Source of the DNA: Toxorhynchites rutilus septentrionalis
Lineage: Eukaryota; Arthropoda; Insecta; Diptera; Culicidae
Direction of reading: 5' to 3'
DNA length: 64,000 bases
Assembly: GCF_029784135.1 (NCBI RefSeq)
Contig: NC_073746.1
Span: forward strand, 104,718,661 to 104,782,660
Below the pieces are notes generated by a model that was given only the letters and a program-made list of their open reading frames with translations, had not been told where the DNA came from and searched no databases. The stretch's first letter is position 1. Each line of letters begins with the position of its first letter. Of this stretch, positions 54,340 to 64,000 are shown in pieces. The position numbers and the translations under genes are program-made.

Positions 54340-55033
54340 GCTTGTCATTAATTCTCAAACATAAATTACAAAAAAATGTATTTACTCGCAGTATTACATT
54401 TTAAATAGAAAACAAAATAAACTCTCTCGTTTCAACACAATTCTAAGAGGAACTGGAAGATTACTTGTCAGCAACGATTACATCTTTTCGGTTTCTTCTC
54501 CACGACGCTCGACGCACTTGATTGAAAAATCCCAAAACAAAATGTATTTGTTCGCATTGATATATTATTGATAGAAAGCAAAAAAATAAACTCTTTCGCT
54601 TGGACGTATTCTATAGTTCCAAGGAGAACTGGCAGATTATTTGTCAGTTGCGATGACATCTTTTCGGACTCTTCTCCTCGACGCCCGCCAGTAATCAATG
54701 CTGACTCGATGACTTCCTAACGAGAAAAGTTGCGTGTAAGTGTGGCGGTTGTCTTCAATGTCTCAAGCCTTTTCGATGTTGATGCTTTCTTGGTCGCCTT
54801 CTTCCGATGGTTTCCCTTTTGGCTTTATGGGGAACTTTTAATGAACTCGGCGCTCGAATGCCGATTTCCGAACAGATTTGTGTGATTTCCATGGCCTGTT
54901 TTGAAAACAATTTCAAACAATTTTGTCCAGTTGTTTAGGAGGTATTAACACTCAAAATCTTGTTCCCCGGCGTAACTCTCTCGTTTTTTTAAACTTACAC
55001 TCCGTACAGAAACGAAAGATGTAGTCCTACGTC
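54340..55033 (-). repeat. Reverse-oriented partial copy of the 18444-20209 element
   Basis: GAGGAACTGGCAGATTA near 54633 and GAGGAACTGGAAGATTA near 54449 are reverse complements of the repeat word TAATCTGCCAGTTCCTC in 18912-19900, about 180 bases apart as in that array. The right end has CCCCGGCGTAACTCTCTCG followed by the palindrome GATGTAGTCCTACGTC at 55018-55033, matching the left end of the 18444 element. No ORF. Confidence 0.7.
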
Positions 55034-55147
55034 AAAACCTTCTGTTTTCGAAGGTAAATGAACAAGAATGTGCTGCAGAGGTTAAATGTGTTGGGATTGA
55101 TTCAACAGAAAAGTTCGTTATGGACAACATTCAATTTCTACGGCTGT

Positions 55148-55298
55148 GGAGCCGATCTGGCGTGGAGGTAACATCCATACTTCTCACGCTCAAGATCACG
55201 AGTTCAATTCTCACTCCCGACAATCTTCCAAAATGGAAGGTAAAAGTGACGAACCAGCCAGAAGCGTTGAAAGTCACTATAATACAGAAAAAAAAAAA
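55148..55298 (+). mobile_element. tRNA-derived SINE, Feilai-like, with 12-bp target duplication
   Basis: Exact target duplication TTCTACGGCTGT (55136-55147; 55299-55310). The head is GGAGCCGATCTGGCGTGGAG with the A box changed to TGGCGTGGAGGT; the B-box region is CACGAGTTCAATTC; the body is as in the 6866 copy; the tail is A11-12. Plus orientation. Confidence 0.92.
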
Positions 55299-55310
55299 TT
55301 CTACGGCTGT

Positions 55311-56262
55311 TATTTTCCTGTAGGAGGCTCAATTGTATGATTTGTGCCCTACATCACAATGTGTGTTCTTCTATCATATTTGTACTGTAGAAAACATATT
55401 TTTGCATTTTATTGGTTTTTTTCATTGAAATTGAGAAGACCTTCCAGCCATACTGGATTTGACTCAAATTTATTGCCCAATAAAGTTACACAAAATTGAA
55501 CGAAATTGATGGTTAGTGGTAGCTAACAAATTAAGCTATCTTTGAGTGCAAAAACATTACCTTATAGTTGCTTTCCGAAGACATGAAAAACTAACAAAAT
55601 TGATGTTCGATTTTTCGAACGCTTGACCTAAAATGGGTTAAAGAAAACAGATCCGAAATAAAATTCTGAACGAAATTCATTGATCCTTCTAAATGAAAAC
55701 CATTCCAACAAGATGCAACATTCTACGATGAACACAAATTTACGGAAAACTCACAAGTTGATATATTTCTTTCAAAAACAAATAATTGCCATTATCCCAT
55801 CAGACTAGGGATTCAAATTTATTCACTTGGGAAATTCGATTCTCCATATGCGTACACAACATTCCTCCACTAAACGTATTGTATGTTATAGGATACGAGA
55901 CATGTCAAAGCAGCTGTTGCTGAATTAGTTTTCCGAAGTTAAACTAGCTTGCGTACTCATTTAGAAGGCAGGTTCATATCATTATTCTGTTCCATCCTAA
56001 TGAGGCAACGCTGCTATAACAGAGGAACTGTGGAAAATATTTTGCCATTTAACAAGTCATATGGTTTACATTTCTCCTGTTGTGTTGTAGTTTTTGAAGT
56101 TAATGGCATGAGGTAGGCATGTGTCAAACGCGTCTCAGCTGTGTAACTGTGTGTAACCCATTTTCATAAATTCAAAGTATCTATGCCAGTATTTGTTTGA
56201 CTTTCTTCTTTCAGCTTATTCTGTTTCAATATAATTTTGAAATGTGTATACTGTTTGTACAA
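55311..56262. other. No gene recognised
   Basis: AT-rich DNA without inverted ends, repeats or coding motifs that I can identify. Confidence 0.35.
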
Positions 56263-56376
56263 TAAACGGGTGTTAAATAAATGAGAATTTTTTCAATCAT
56301 ATATAAAAAAAATTTTTTTTTCATCGATTTCAGTATTTTTTATTAATAACATAATGTATTTTCTTCAAAAAAAATG

Positions 56377-58119
56377 TCAGTGAATATTTGAGTAAGGGCC
56401 GTGGTCTGCTGTTCGACACAATTTTGTCGCGATGCTCTCGCATGAACGTTGTACGGCACTTACGACCATTTTCCGGATACAATTCCGGATTCTTGTAGTC
56501 AGTTGCTTCGTGTCCTTGGCCCTCCAATTGTTTTATACACTAGGGCACTGAATGAGTCAAAGAAATCCTCTATTGGGTGGCACTGGGGCAAGTTTGTTGG
56601 GTTACGATTTTTCGGCACGAACGGTATCTTTTTCTCCTCAAGATACGCCAGCGTCTTCTTGGCGTAATGGGAAGACGCCTTGTCCGGCCAGAAGACGTAC
56701 TTCTCATCCGCGTGATGCTCGTTCAGGAACGGCAGCAGGATTTTATCGAGGCACTCTTCTCGATAGATTTGTTGGTTGATTGCCAGACCGCTCGGCTTAA
56801 ACCAAGGCTTTGAAATGCCCCGGTCGGAAATGGCGATGTACAACATAACCTTTTTTTCAAACTTGCGCTTGAACTTGTATTTCACTTCAGGCGGCGTGGA
56901 TGACTTGTCGCTGGAGTAGTAATTATCATTTCCTGGAATATGCGTTTTGGACAGCGGAAAATAGCTTTCGTCGTCCAGAACGAAAGACGTCCCGCGGTAT
57001 TTTTTGGTCATTCACCGACACTGTGATTTAACCGTCTCAATCTGCTCCTCCGTGTACTCCGGCGACCTCGTCTTCTTCCTGCAGACGATTCCTTCCATCT
57101 TGAGGGTCCGATGGATCAATACGTGGGAGCCAGTGTTGAAAAAAATCGTCTTCGCTAAGCTCAGATGCATAGATTTTCGGACTAGGTTGCATCGAAATCC
57201 TATATACTCCAAACGAAAATCAAAATGACAGATCCAGACAACCAGTGAATATGAGCAAATGAACTTTTGTTCTTCAATATGTTTTGAAGGTTATTTTTTC
57301 ACCCAGTGTCATTTTTATATTGATAATTCGAGACGTCAGAATTGAATCTCATTTTAGCTAAATGAATATCAGCTGTTGTTTACTTTTAACCTGAGGCTGC
57401 TGTGTGCGGATGATTTTTATTCAGTTCGAATTTTTATTGTATTGCTGCTTGCAATACGTTTGCGTTTAGGGATCGTACGCGGTTTTTGCTTGTCTCTATC
57501 CAAAGGTTTCTGAGCTCGTGATGCTTTGCAGCTGCCAGATGCCGTTTTTGGAAAATTCACTGCCAGAACGAATATCATTTCGGATGCGATGAATATCAAT
57601 TTGTTGCTTTTGATATTTGAAGTATAAATAACAGCGAAGTTATGAACCCCACTCACTGCCGCATTCATTCATTATAGCAAATTTGTTCATGTATCAGCGA
57701 TATGAACAACATGAAATCGTTTGTTATTGTCATCAATATAATGAGGGAAGTGTGTTTCAAGCTGAAAAAAAGTCATTTAAACTGAAATAAAATCATATTC
57801 GTTACTCGTGAATATTTGTTGATATTCTAAGACACTGGTGGGAGCAGCCATATTTCCGACCGGCGTCACGCAGGCTGGTTGCGTCCTTGTTCTCAAATAG
57901 CTTCTTTAACGATGTCTTCCTCTGCTTCGTCATTATCATCACCGGACGACCACTTCCGACCTTTCGCTCTAAGTTCAGGGAACCCAGGATACGATATACC
58001 GTACTGACAGGTACATTTTCTTCCTTAAAATGTGCCACCGTGAACTTTTTTCCTTGCTGGAAATGCGTTTCGTAGAACCGTACAATGCGTTCGCGGAGCA
58101 CGTGCTGTTTCGACGCCAT
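56377..58119 (-). pseudogene. DD37E transposase with nonsense codon, frameshift and a MITE insertion
   Basis: ATG at 58119 (MASKQHVLRERIVRFYETHF). N-terminal HTH: FKEENVPVSTVYRILGSLNL; a GSGRP hinge follows; then SLRDAGRKYGCSH, where a 707-bp hAT MITE interrupts (57131-57837). Past it the frame resumes VLIHRTLKMEGIVCRKKTRS, meets TGA at about 57011-57013, then continues from 57008 with FVLDDESYF, FWPDKASSHYAKK and HPIEDFF. The second Asp and Glu are 37 residues apart, so DD37E holds. A frameshift near 56550-56560 moves the C-terminus (KDTKQLTTRIRNCIRKM) to another frame, ending at 56377. All triad residues survive but the gene is dead. Confidence 0.92.
57131..57837. mobile_element. hAT-type MITE, 707 bp
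   Basis: Ends CAGTGTTG (57131) and GACACTG (57837) are short inverted repeats. The exact 8-bp duplication GTGGGAGC lies at 57123-57130 and 57838-57845. Deleting the insert and one duplication restores the transposase reading G-C-S-H-V-L-I-H. It is a different family from the CAGGG MITE at 16110. No transposase inside. Confidence 0.9.
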
Positions 58120-58264
58120 CTTTGCTTTGACTAAATTCAAACTAGTAAAACCAAACACGCCTACTGTTTCTAGCAATTTTCTTGGAGAAAGAAAATTTTA
58201 CGCTCTTTATTTGAGTTACTGAAAGGTATTGAAAAAAATCTCATTTTTTATTTAACACCCGTTA

Positions 58265-59974
58265 CTAATTCTGAACTCTAGATCTGGGACTTCTGTTATA
58301 CAATGCACCGAAAACAGGTCCAGGATTACAAAAATTAAACACAAGGTTTGCTCAATTTTATTCGAGTCTCCCACTAATTATAAAAAAAAAACTATAAGGT
58401 AATTGAAAGCACGATTTACGCTGAACTTTCATCCCCACAATGCTTGATTAATACCGACGCCTCCTGGATTTTAATTAATTCATTCCCAAATATTTTCAAC
58501 AATTTTCCTTCATAGTCTAAGGTATTTCTCATAAACTTTGTTGTTTTCCCACAGAATAACTTCCAGGTGAATGACTCATGTGATCACCGAAGAAAGTCTG
58601 GTGAGAGTAAATCAATACCGAAAGCATATTTTCAACATGAATGCTCTTCTTCTGCACGAGGTGAGAGCCAAGTCCAAGGACGGAAAATGGCCCCCGAACC
58701 CACGTACAAAAGACATTCTCCTGCTTGGAAAACTCAATCAGCCCCGGATTGCTACCTCTAGGATTGTTTTCCCGCCGTTCGTTTTGAACCGATTCTCCTC
58801 CGTGCCTCAATGACTCAATTACGAATGCCGGTCGAAAGTTCAAAACCCCTACTAATCCCCAGCATCGGACAAATCGAATCCGGAAGATGGGCAAGACACA
58901 CCAAACTCACACTTCCCGCTCTTAGTCTTCTGTTCTGCATAAAATTGATGTTAATTGCCGAAACTTTTGTTCGGGTAACTTTTATTATTTCTTCACCCCG
59001 TTGGAGGAAGTCTGGTTGAAAGTGGTGCGAAGGCAGGCTTGAACTTCGTGCGGACAGAAGAGGTCATAGCAAAGTTTACACATTTCTTGTTGCCGTGTGA
59101 GTCAACACCTTTCGTGAGGATACCATTAGGCGGATTTCTCCTGTTCGTTTTTGTAAGATAAAAGCTATCCATTTGACGATCCTGGTCGTTACAGATGGAT
59201 ATTTTGCAGTGCTTATTCGTTATTTATTATATTCAGTGATTCAAGATTACCGTGAATTTGAAGGAGTTGTCCAATAAAATGCTGCTCGGTTCAGTATTCT
59301 ACGGAATCTATTTAACCGCATTCTTTCTCAAAGAAGCAGATAGGTCAGTTACGTTCCCGCCCGCGGAAACTCCGAGATGCTATTATTTTCCCCCTTGGGA
59401 TAGAAGAAAAATGAGCGAAAGTGTCATACCTTCCAGGGACACAAAGAGACACCTTCTGAGAAGATTAGCTAATTGGACACCATCCTTCTGTGTCACTCGA
59501 GACCAATGCAAAAAACCCTGTGATGATAAAAGATTGAGCGATAACCTCTTAACCTCTTGTTCGCGTGACAATGAATGACGACAGCGCTACATCAGATGTG
59601 ATGGGTTTCAGTGTTTTGTCGCGAAAGCATCTTGGTTCCATCGTCAACAGTTCACGGCTGTTCACGGTTGCCGTTTTTGTTTGGGATGTTTGGGACTGTC
59701 GGATCCGAAAGTTGCTTGCTGTGTAATAGGCGGACAAAGGATACTTAATTGCTTCTGCCAAATAAACTCGAACGACGGCAGCTCTTAATTGTAATTTTCC
59801 GAAACATCGAATCCAGAGTCGAGCGTGAAGACGGAGATTAAGATTTTCGAGTGGATATACTTGAGGGCTGTAAGTGGTTCAAACTATCTGTCATTTGTCA
59901 TTTGTGGGATTTGTGAGATGGATTTTCTGCTAACGACAATTGTGACAATCTCAGTAACGGAGAGCCATTTCCAT
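58265..59974. other. No gene recognised
   Basis: Composition is less AT-rich than most of the window (58560-59000, 59330-59720). Overlapping short frames on both strands (58529-58894 minus; 58571-58813 plus; 59252-59578 plus) carry no known domain. With no repeat signatures visible, this is a plausible stretch of unique host DNA. Confidence 0.35.
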
Positions 59975-59986
59975 TCGATGGAAACT

Positions 59987-60126
59987 TTTTTTTTTAGTGA
60001 TTTTTAGCACTTTTGGCTGGTTCGTCACTTTTACTTCCATTTTTGGAAGAATGTCGGGAGTGAGAATTGTACTCGTGATCTCAGCGTGAGAGGTATGGAT
60101 GTTACCACTACGCCAGATCGCCTCCC
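59987..60126 (-). mobile_element. tRNA-derived SINE, Feilai-like, with 12-bp target duplication
   Basis: Exact target duplication TCGATGGAAACT (59975-59986; 60127-60138). Minus-strand head GGAGGCGATCTGGCGTAGTG with the A box TGGCGTAGTGGT, B-box region ATCACGAGTACAATTC, short A-tail (T run on plus at 59987-59995). Confidence 0.92.
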
Positions 60127-60860
60127 TCGATGGAAACTCCAAAACCTAGTGGCTTGATATGGACTTAGAGAGGTGGTGACTTTGTCAGGATGCTTTTGAT
60201 CTCAGGATGTAATGATTATAGTACGATTATAGTTTCTTCACTCCAAATGTGACAGTTTTGGTTGTTGAAGAATCCATTTCTTCAAAAATAAGCTTCATCG
60301 TTGGGCCAGATTTTTTTTGGTGAGTTCAACGAAGAGTTTCTAGAACTGAACAATAATTCCAGTGGAAAAATGCACATGATCAAATGAAAAATCAAACTCA
60401 ACAAAAAACATGTGACAACTGTCAAAACGTCGTACACATTTAAAAAATATTTCTATCTATGCATGTCATTCCATGACAAACTAATTCTTAGATTTTCGTG
60501 AAAATTTGTGTTTTTGTCCCTTATCGCGAAAATATTAGGCCGATATATATTTTTTTTCATTAGGGTGCCCATTTCCATTTTGGAGTGACCCGGAAAATCA
60601 ACGTTTTCGTCCATTTTCCAAAATGACTTTTTTTTTATAAATTCATAACTTTTGAACCGCTGCATAGATTCAGATAAACGATATATAAAATTGAACCCAG
60701 TGAGTTAGTATATATATTTTTTTCCTGAAAGCTGATGTTTTTCACATAACATTTACATGTTTTCCTTCGTTTTCGAGTTATGATTTTTCAAAGTTTACCA
60801 ATGCACAATGGCCAAGCAAAAAAAAGTGAAGTTAAATACGAAAAAACATGGCACAGGTCG

Positions 60861-60912
60861 GACTCGATTATCCGGAGTATTGATTTTTTTTTGCACTCCG
60901 GATAATCGAGTC
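60861..60912. repeat. 18-bp perfect inverted repeat
   Basis: GACTCGATTATCCGGAGT (60861-60878) is exactly mirrored at 60895-60912 across a 16-base, T-rich loop. It resembles an imperfect terminator-like hairpin, but in this eukaryotic repeat context it is more likely the remnant of a MITE end pair. Confidence 0.85.
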
Positions 60913-60959
60913 ATAAGAAAATGAATTTTCTCTCGGTAAACGTAATATAATTTTGATTT

Positions 60960-62050
60960 GCACTTATTTATTAAACGGTTTTATCTAGGTTGACCCGTTT
61001 GTATGTTTGTGATATTGTAACTTTGTAACTTTGTAACTTTGCCTGTAGCGCTGTACCACATTAATAGAAATTTAACCCCATTCCTGTTGACCGTTTGATC
61101 TGAAATTTGGAACACATCTTTATCTCTGGTGTCATTATAAAACTGCGTATTCCATGATCTTGAAAATCCAAGATGGCGGGCGGTACAAAATGGCGGATTA
61201 GGTACACATTTTCTCAAAATCCCATCAATATGGGTTTTCCCAAAACCCCATTCAATATGGGGATCGAATGAAAGGGCTTGACCAGTAGGACACAATTATT
61301 TATGGAAAATTTAAATCAAAGATGGCGACCGCTACAAAATGGCTGATTACAAATTTTCTCTTTTCTCACAATATGTATATCAAATGAAAGGGATTGACTA
61401 GTAGAACACAGTTATTTATGAAAAATGCAAATCCAAAATGGCGCCATATATATTTTTTTTCAAAACCTTATCAATTTCTTCTTCTTGAATGGCGTTAACG
61501 TTCCCTGTGGAGCTTTTGCCGTCTCAACGTATGCATTAACTATCATTCATTAATACTTAGTTGAGATTTTTTAAGCCAAATAACACGCCCTGAATGTAAT
61601 CCGAGGGGCAAGCTCTAGAATACGCGTGACCACAGTGCAAGTCGAAGGAAATTTCTCTGACGAAAAATCCCCCCGGCCAGAACGAGAATCGAACCCGAAC
61701 ACCCGGCATGATAATGTAAGACGCTAACCACTCGGCCACGGGTGCACGAAAACCTTATCAACATGGGTATAAAAAAAAATCTCGACTAGTAGAACATTGC
61801 AGATAATGAAAAATCCAATTCCAAGATGGCCGCAGTCCCCAAACAACTAATTACTATTTAAATGGTTCCATTCAGATTGACCTGTTTCTATGTATGTTTG
61901 AATGTTTGTAGGGTTGTCCCACATTAATAGAAATTGACCTCGTTCCTGTTGACTGATTGATGTGAAATTTGGAACATATATTTAATTCTACTGTCATTAT
62001 AAAACTGTGTATTCCATGACCTTGAAAATTCAATTTGGCCGTCGTTAAAA
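60960..62050 (+). repeat. Dispersed repeat with internal ~110-bp units, partly duplicated
   Basis: A leader (CACATTAATAGAAATT, TGAAATTTGGAACA, GTCATTATAAAACTG, GTATTCCATGA) occurs at 61058-61160 and again at 61920-62020. Between them are units with AATATGG..ATC.AATGAAAGGG, TGACTAGTAGAACA, AAATCCAA.ATGGCG and ACAAAATGGC repeated three to four times. A SINE interrupts the array at 61475-61748. No ORF. Confidence 0.75.
61475..61748 (-). mobile_element. tRNA-derived SINE (second family) with 13-bp target duplication
   Basis: Target duplication AAAACCTTATCAA (61462-61474; 61749-61761). The minus strand begins with a good tRNA-like head: GTGGCCGAGTGGTTAGCGTC (A box TGGCCGAGTGG) and GGGTTCGATTCTCG (B box). 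A ~200-bp unrelated body follows, ending AAGAAGAAG. The presence of a body, the AAG tail and the target duplication show a SINE rather than a tRNA gene. Confidence 0.92.
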
Positions 62051-62224
62051 AATGACGTTTTGGACTACGGCGGACAGTGTGCACTTGAACCGTGTCAAAC
62101 TTTGTCAACAAAGCTTTTAAGGTTGCTTTCTACAAAAAATCTCCTTTTTTCGTTAATTTTTTCTTTGTCAGGCCTACTATGGAGCAACTCCAAATGAAAT
62201 CGACAAATGACAAAACATGAGTAT

Positions 62225-64000
62225 TTTTGATTCGAATGACAGTTTGTATTCCGTTTGGGTTGGAGGAAATATGAGTTTTCCACAGCATTTGGGAATTTTT
62301 TGACTCAATTGTAACTTTTCAAAAGGGCGTATCGATTTTAGTAAGAGAAATCTTTGATAATTTATATCTCAAAAACTATGAGTCCTACCGAAATAGTGTC
62401 TTAGAAAGAGTTATAGGGTATTGATGTCCAAACGTGGAAAAAATATACACTGAGATAAAAAAATAGTACTTCTTTTCTATTTACTAAAAAAAAATTAAAT
62501 TGCAATATCTAAAATACATACTTTTATTTTTTTTTATTTTTTTCATATAAAATAGAAGTCATGTAGACAATTTAAAGAATGGGTCCAAGATAGTAAAACT
62601 ATTTTTGACGAACTTTGTGGAACATCGATTTTTTTGTGTTTTCTAAACGAATTTTTGTATGTTAAACATCATTTGTAGCCACAAATTATGAATCCTGATG
62701 TAATTTAAAATAAAAAAAAAGGTCTTCATCAATCTTCTTCGAAATGCAGCCATTCTCGAGATATTTAGAAAAAGTACTTCCAACTAGCTGACCCGACGAA
62801 CTTCGTCCCGATCAAAATAGATTTTTTTAATTTGAATACTTTCAAGCATCCACATTTTCTTACTAAGTGAACGTTAGTGAGTCCAATCACTGAACTCTTC
62901 ATTGATTGATTACCCTTTGACCCTTTACAATTTCCTTTTACTATAAATTGTCTAGTACTTCTACAAAAATTTGTCCTTATAATATAAAATTATTTTCAGA
63001 CACATTTCTCGTTCAAGATTCTTCAAGCGTTTGGAAATAACATGTTTCTCCGTTGCATGGAATACATGTTTGATACAGAGAATATTACAAAATAAAGGCA
63101 GCTCAAATCGGACCATTCCTTCCTCGCGTTTAGGACACACCAACACATTTGGCCTTCCATTTTTGTTTATATAGATAGAAGATATAGGAACGCGTTATTC
63201 CGTCTGAAAATCCTTTTTCACTTTCGAACAAAAATCAATTTCGTTAGCGCCAACATCAAATGGACTAACAACGCTTAGCTAATTGTAGAACATATGGGAA
63301 TTCAATTTTCCGAATCTTCCGATTTTTCTCTCCGCTATATTGTTCTACGGGAAGAGACGAATACAACAAAATATAAATGACTCAAATTGAATCATTCCTT
63401 CAACCGGGTTTTGCGCTTACCAACACATTTTGCACGAACAAAGATCAATTTCGATAGCGCAAATGTCGAATGGACTAACAACGCTTATTATGATGTAATT
63501 TTCGAACATGTGGGAATTCAATTTTCCGAATTTTCCGACCTTCCTTCAGGATTTTCCGAAAAGTTTCCGATTTTTCTCTCCACTATATTAATCTACGGGA
63601 AGAGACGAATACAACAAAATAAAGAAGCCTAAATTCGGACCATCCCCTTCTTCGGGTTTTCTGCTTACCAACGTATGTTGCCTTACATTTTTATTTATAT
63701 AGATTTATGTATTTCTAAATATGAATTATAGTTATTGTGAATTAAAGTTTTTATTTGTAAATAAAAAAAGAGTACTATTTTTTTCTCAATGTATATTTTT
63801 TCACGTTTGGACATCAATACTATATAACTCTTTTTAAGACACTATTTCGGTAGGACTTATAGTTTTTGAGATATAAATTATCAAAGATTTCTCTTACTAA
63901 AGTAGATACGCCCTTTTGAAAAGTTACACTTGAATCAAAAAATTCACAAATGCTGTGGAAAACTCATATTTTCTTCAACCTTTACGGAATACAAACTTTC
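62225..64000. mobile_element. Large inverted-repeat element, right end outside the window
   Basis: The left arm (62235-62470) and right arm (63775-64000) are reverse complements: TTGTATTCCGTTTGGGTTGG, GAGTTTTCCACAGCATTTG, AAAAGGGCG(T)ATC, TATCTCAAAAACTA and TTGATGTCCAAACGTG have mirror partners. The right arm is cut by the window end. The middle holds unrelated AT-rich DNA and the repeat at 62783. Confidence 0.82.
62783..63706 (+). repeat. Repeat starting CTAGCTGACCCGACGAACTTCG, with tandem ~225-bp units
   Basis: Begins CTAGCTGACCCGACGAACTT (62784) and has two TTTATATAGAT ends (near 63170 and 63700). Between these, two tandem units share GGACTAACAACGCTTA, GGGAATTCAATTTTCCGAA and TACGGGAAGAGACGAATACA (at ~63257-63365 and ~63473-63610). 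Words very like the start motif recur in many insect genomes; I do not assign a class. Confidence 0.65.

Larger units (their letters stand above)
56265..58262 (-). mobile_element. Third DD37E transposon, enlarged by a hAT MITE
   Basis: Inverted ends AACGGGTGTTAAATAAATGA (left) and ACGGGTGTTAAATAAAAAAT (right, complement), each next to TA, with boundary uncertainty of one base. Subtracting the insert and its duplication leaves ~1.28 kb, like the other two DD37E elements. The TIR family differs from both. Transposase on the minus strand, broken. Confidence 0.9.

Noticed and set aside
61660..61748. tRNA gene on the minus strand
   Set aside because: A and B boxes are good, but a non-tRNA body with an AAG tail and a 13-bp target duplication shows a SINE.
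1..64000. LTR retrotransposon or viral integration
   Set aside because: No LTR pair, protease, integrase or envelope motifs, and no recognisable viral replicase or capsid sequence were seen.

Overview
The window looks like repeat-rich DNA of a culicine mosquito, most likely Aedes aegypti. That assignment is an inference from the mix of repeats: Tc1/mariner elements with a DD37E triad, I-clade non-LTR elements with RNase H, tRNA-derived SINEs of the Feilai kind, many TA- and TTA-flanked MITEs, and high AT content. No database was consulted. I recognise no confident host gene. Almost everything that can be named is a transposable element or a decayed piece of one, as expected for an intergenic or large-intron stretch.

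Layout. 1-3.4 kb: 5' half of an I-clade retrotransposon on the minus strand, running off the window start. 5.5-9.4 kb: a mariner fragment, elements ending in the palindrome GACGTAG..CTACGTC, tandem ~95-bp repeats, one SINE and a hairpin MITE. 9.66-12.01 kb: a 2.35-kb two-tier palindrome. 12.40-17.64 kb: a Russian-doll nest, in which a TA-flanked inverted-repeat element holds a jockey/CR1-like retrotransposon, which holds a complete DD37E transposon with an open transposase frame and a hAT MITE. 18.4-20.2 kb: a palindrome-ended element with a higher-order repeat and a TATA+Inr promoter match. 23.3-24.6 kb: a second DD37E element, broken. 26.7-28.3 kb: a TA microsatellite, a hAT remnant and a palindrome.

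33.2-38.1 kb: two I-clade fragments meeting tail to tail, one split by a PIF/Harbinger-type element, followed by a three-tier palindrome. 40.3-46.5 kb: more ~95-bp repeats, a third I-clade fragment, a ~415-bp tandem repeat containing a full-length dead mariner, and a second copy of the 6-7 kb element. 47-53.5 kb: hAT remnants, a TTA-flanked element and a 2.0-kb hAT element with an 8-bp target duplication. 53.8-58.3 kb: MITEs, a SINE and a third DD37E transposase split by a hAT MITE. 60-64 kb: two SINEs, short tandem repeats and the start of another large inverted repeat.

The layers give a relative chronology. At least six insertions can be undone exactly, because removing the insert and one target duplication restores the target's reading frame or repeat. 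No new cellular system is evident. The most interesting material is the nested stratigraphy, the one apparently intact DD37E transposase, and several large palindromes that would fold into long dsRNA if transcribed. Intervals not listed (for example 3.4-5.5, 20.2-23.2, 28.4-31.8, 38.8-40.3 and 58.3-59.9 kb) showed no recognisable gene.
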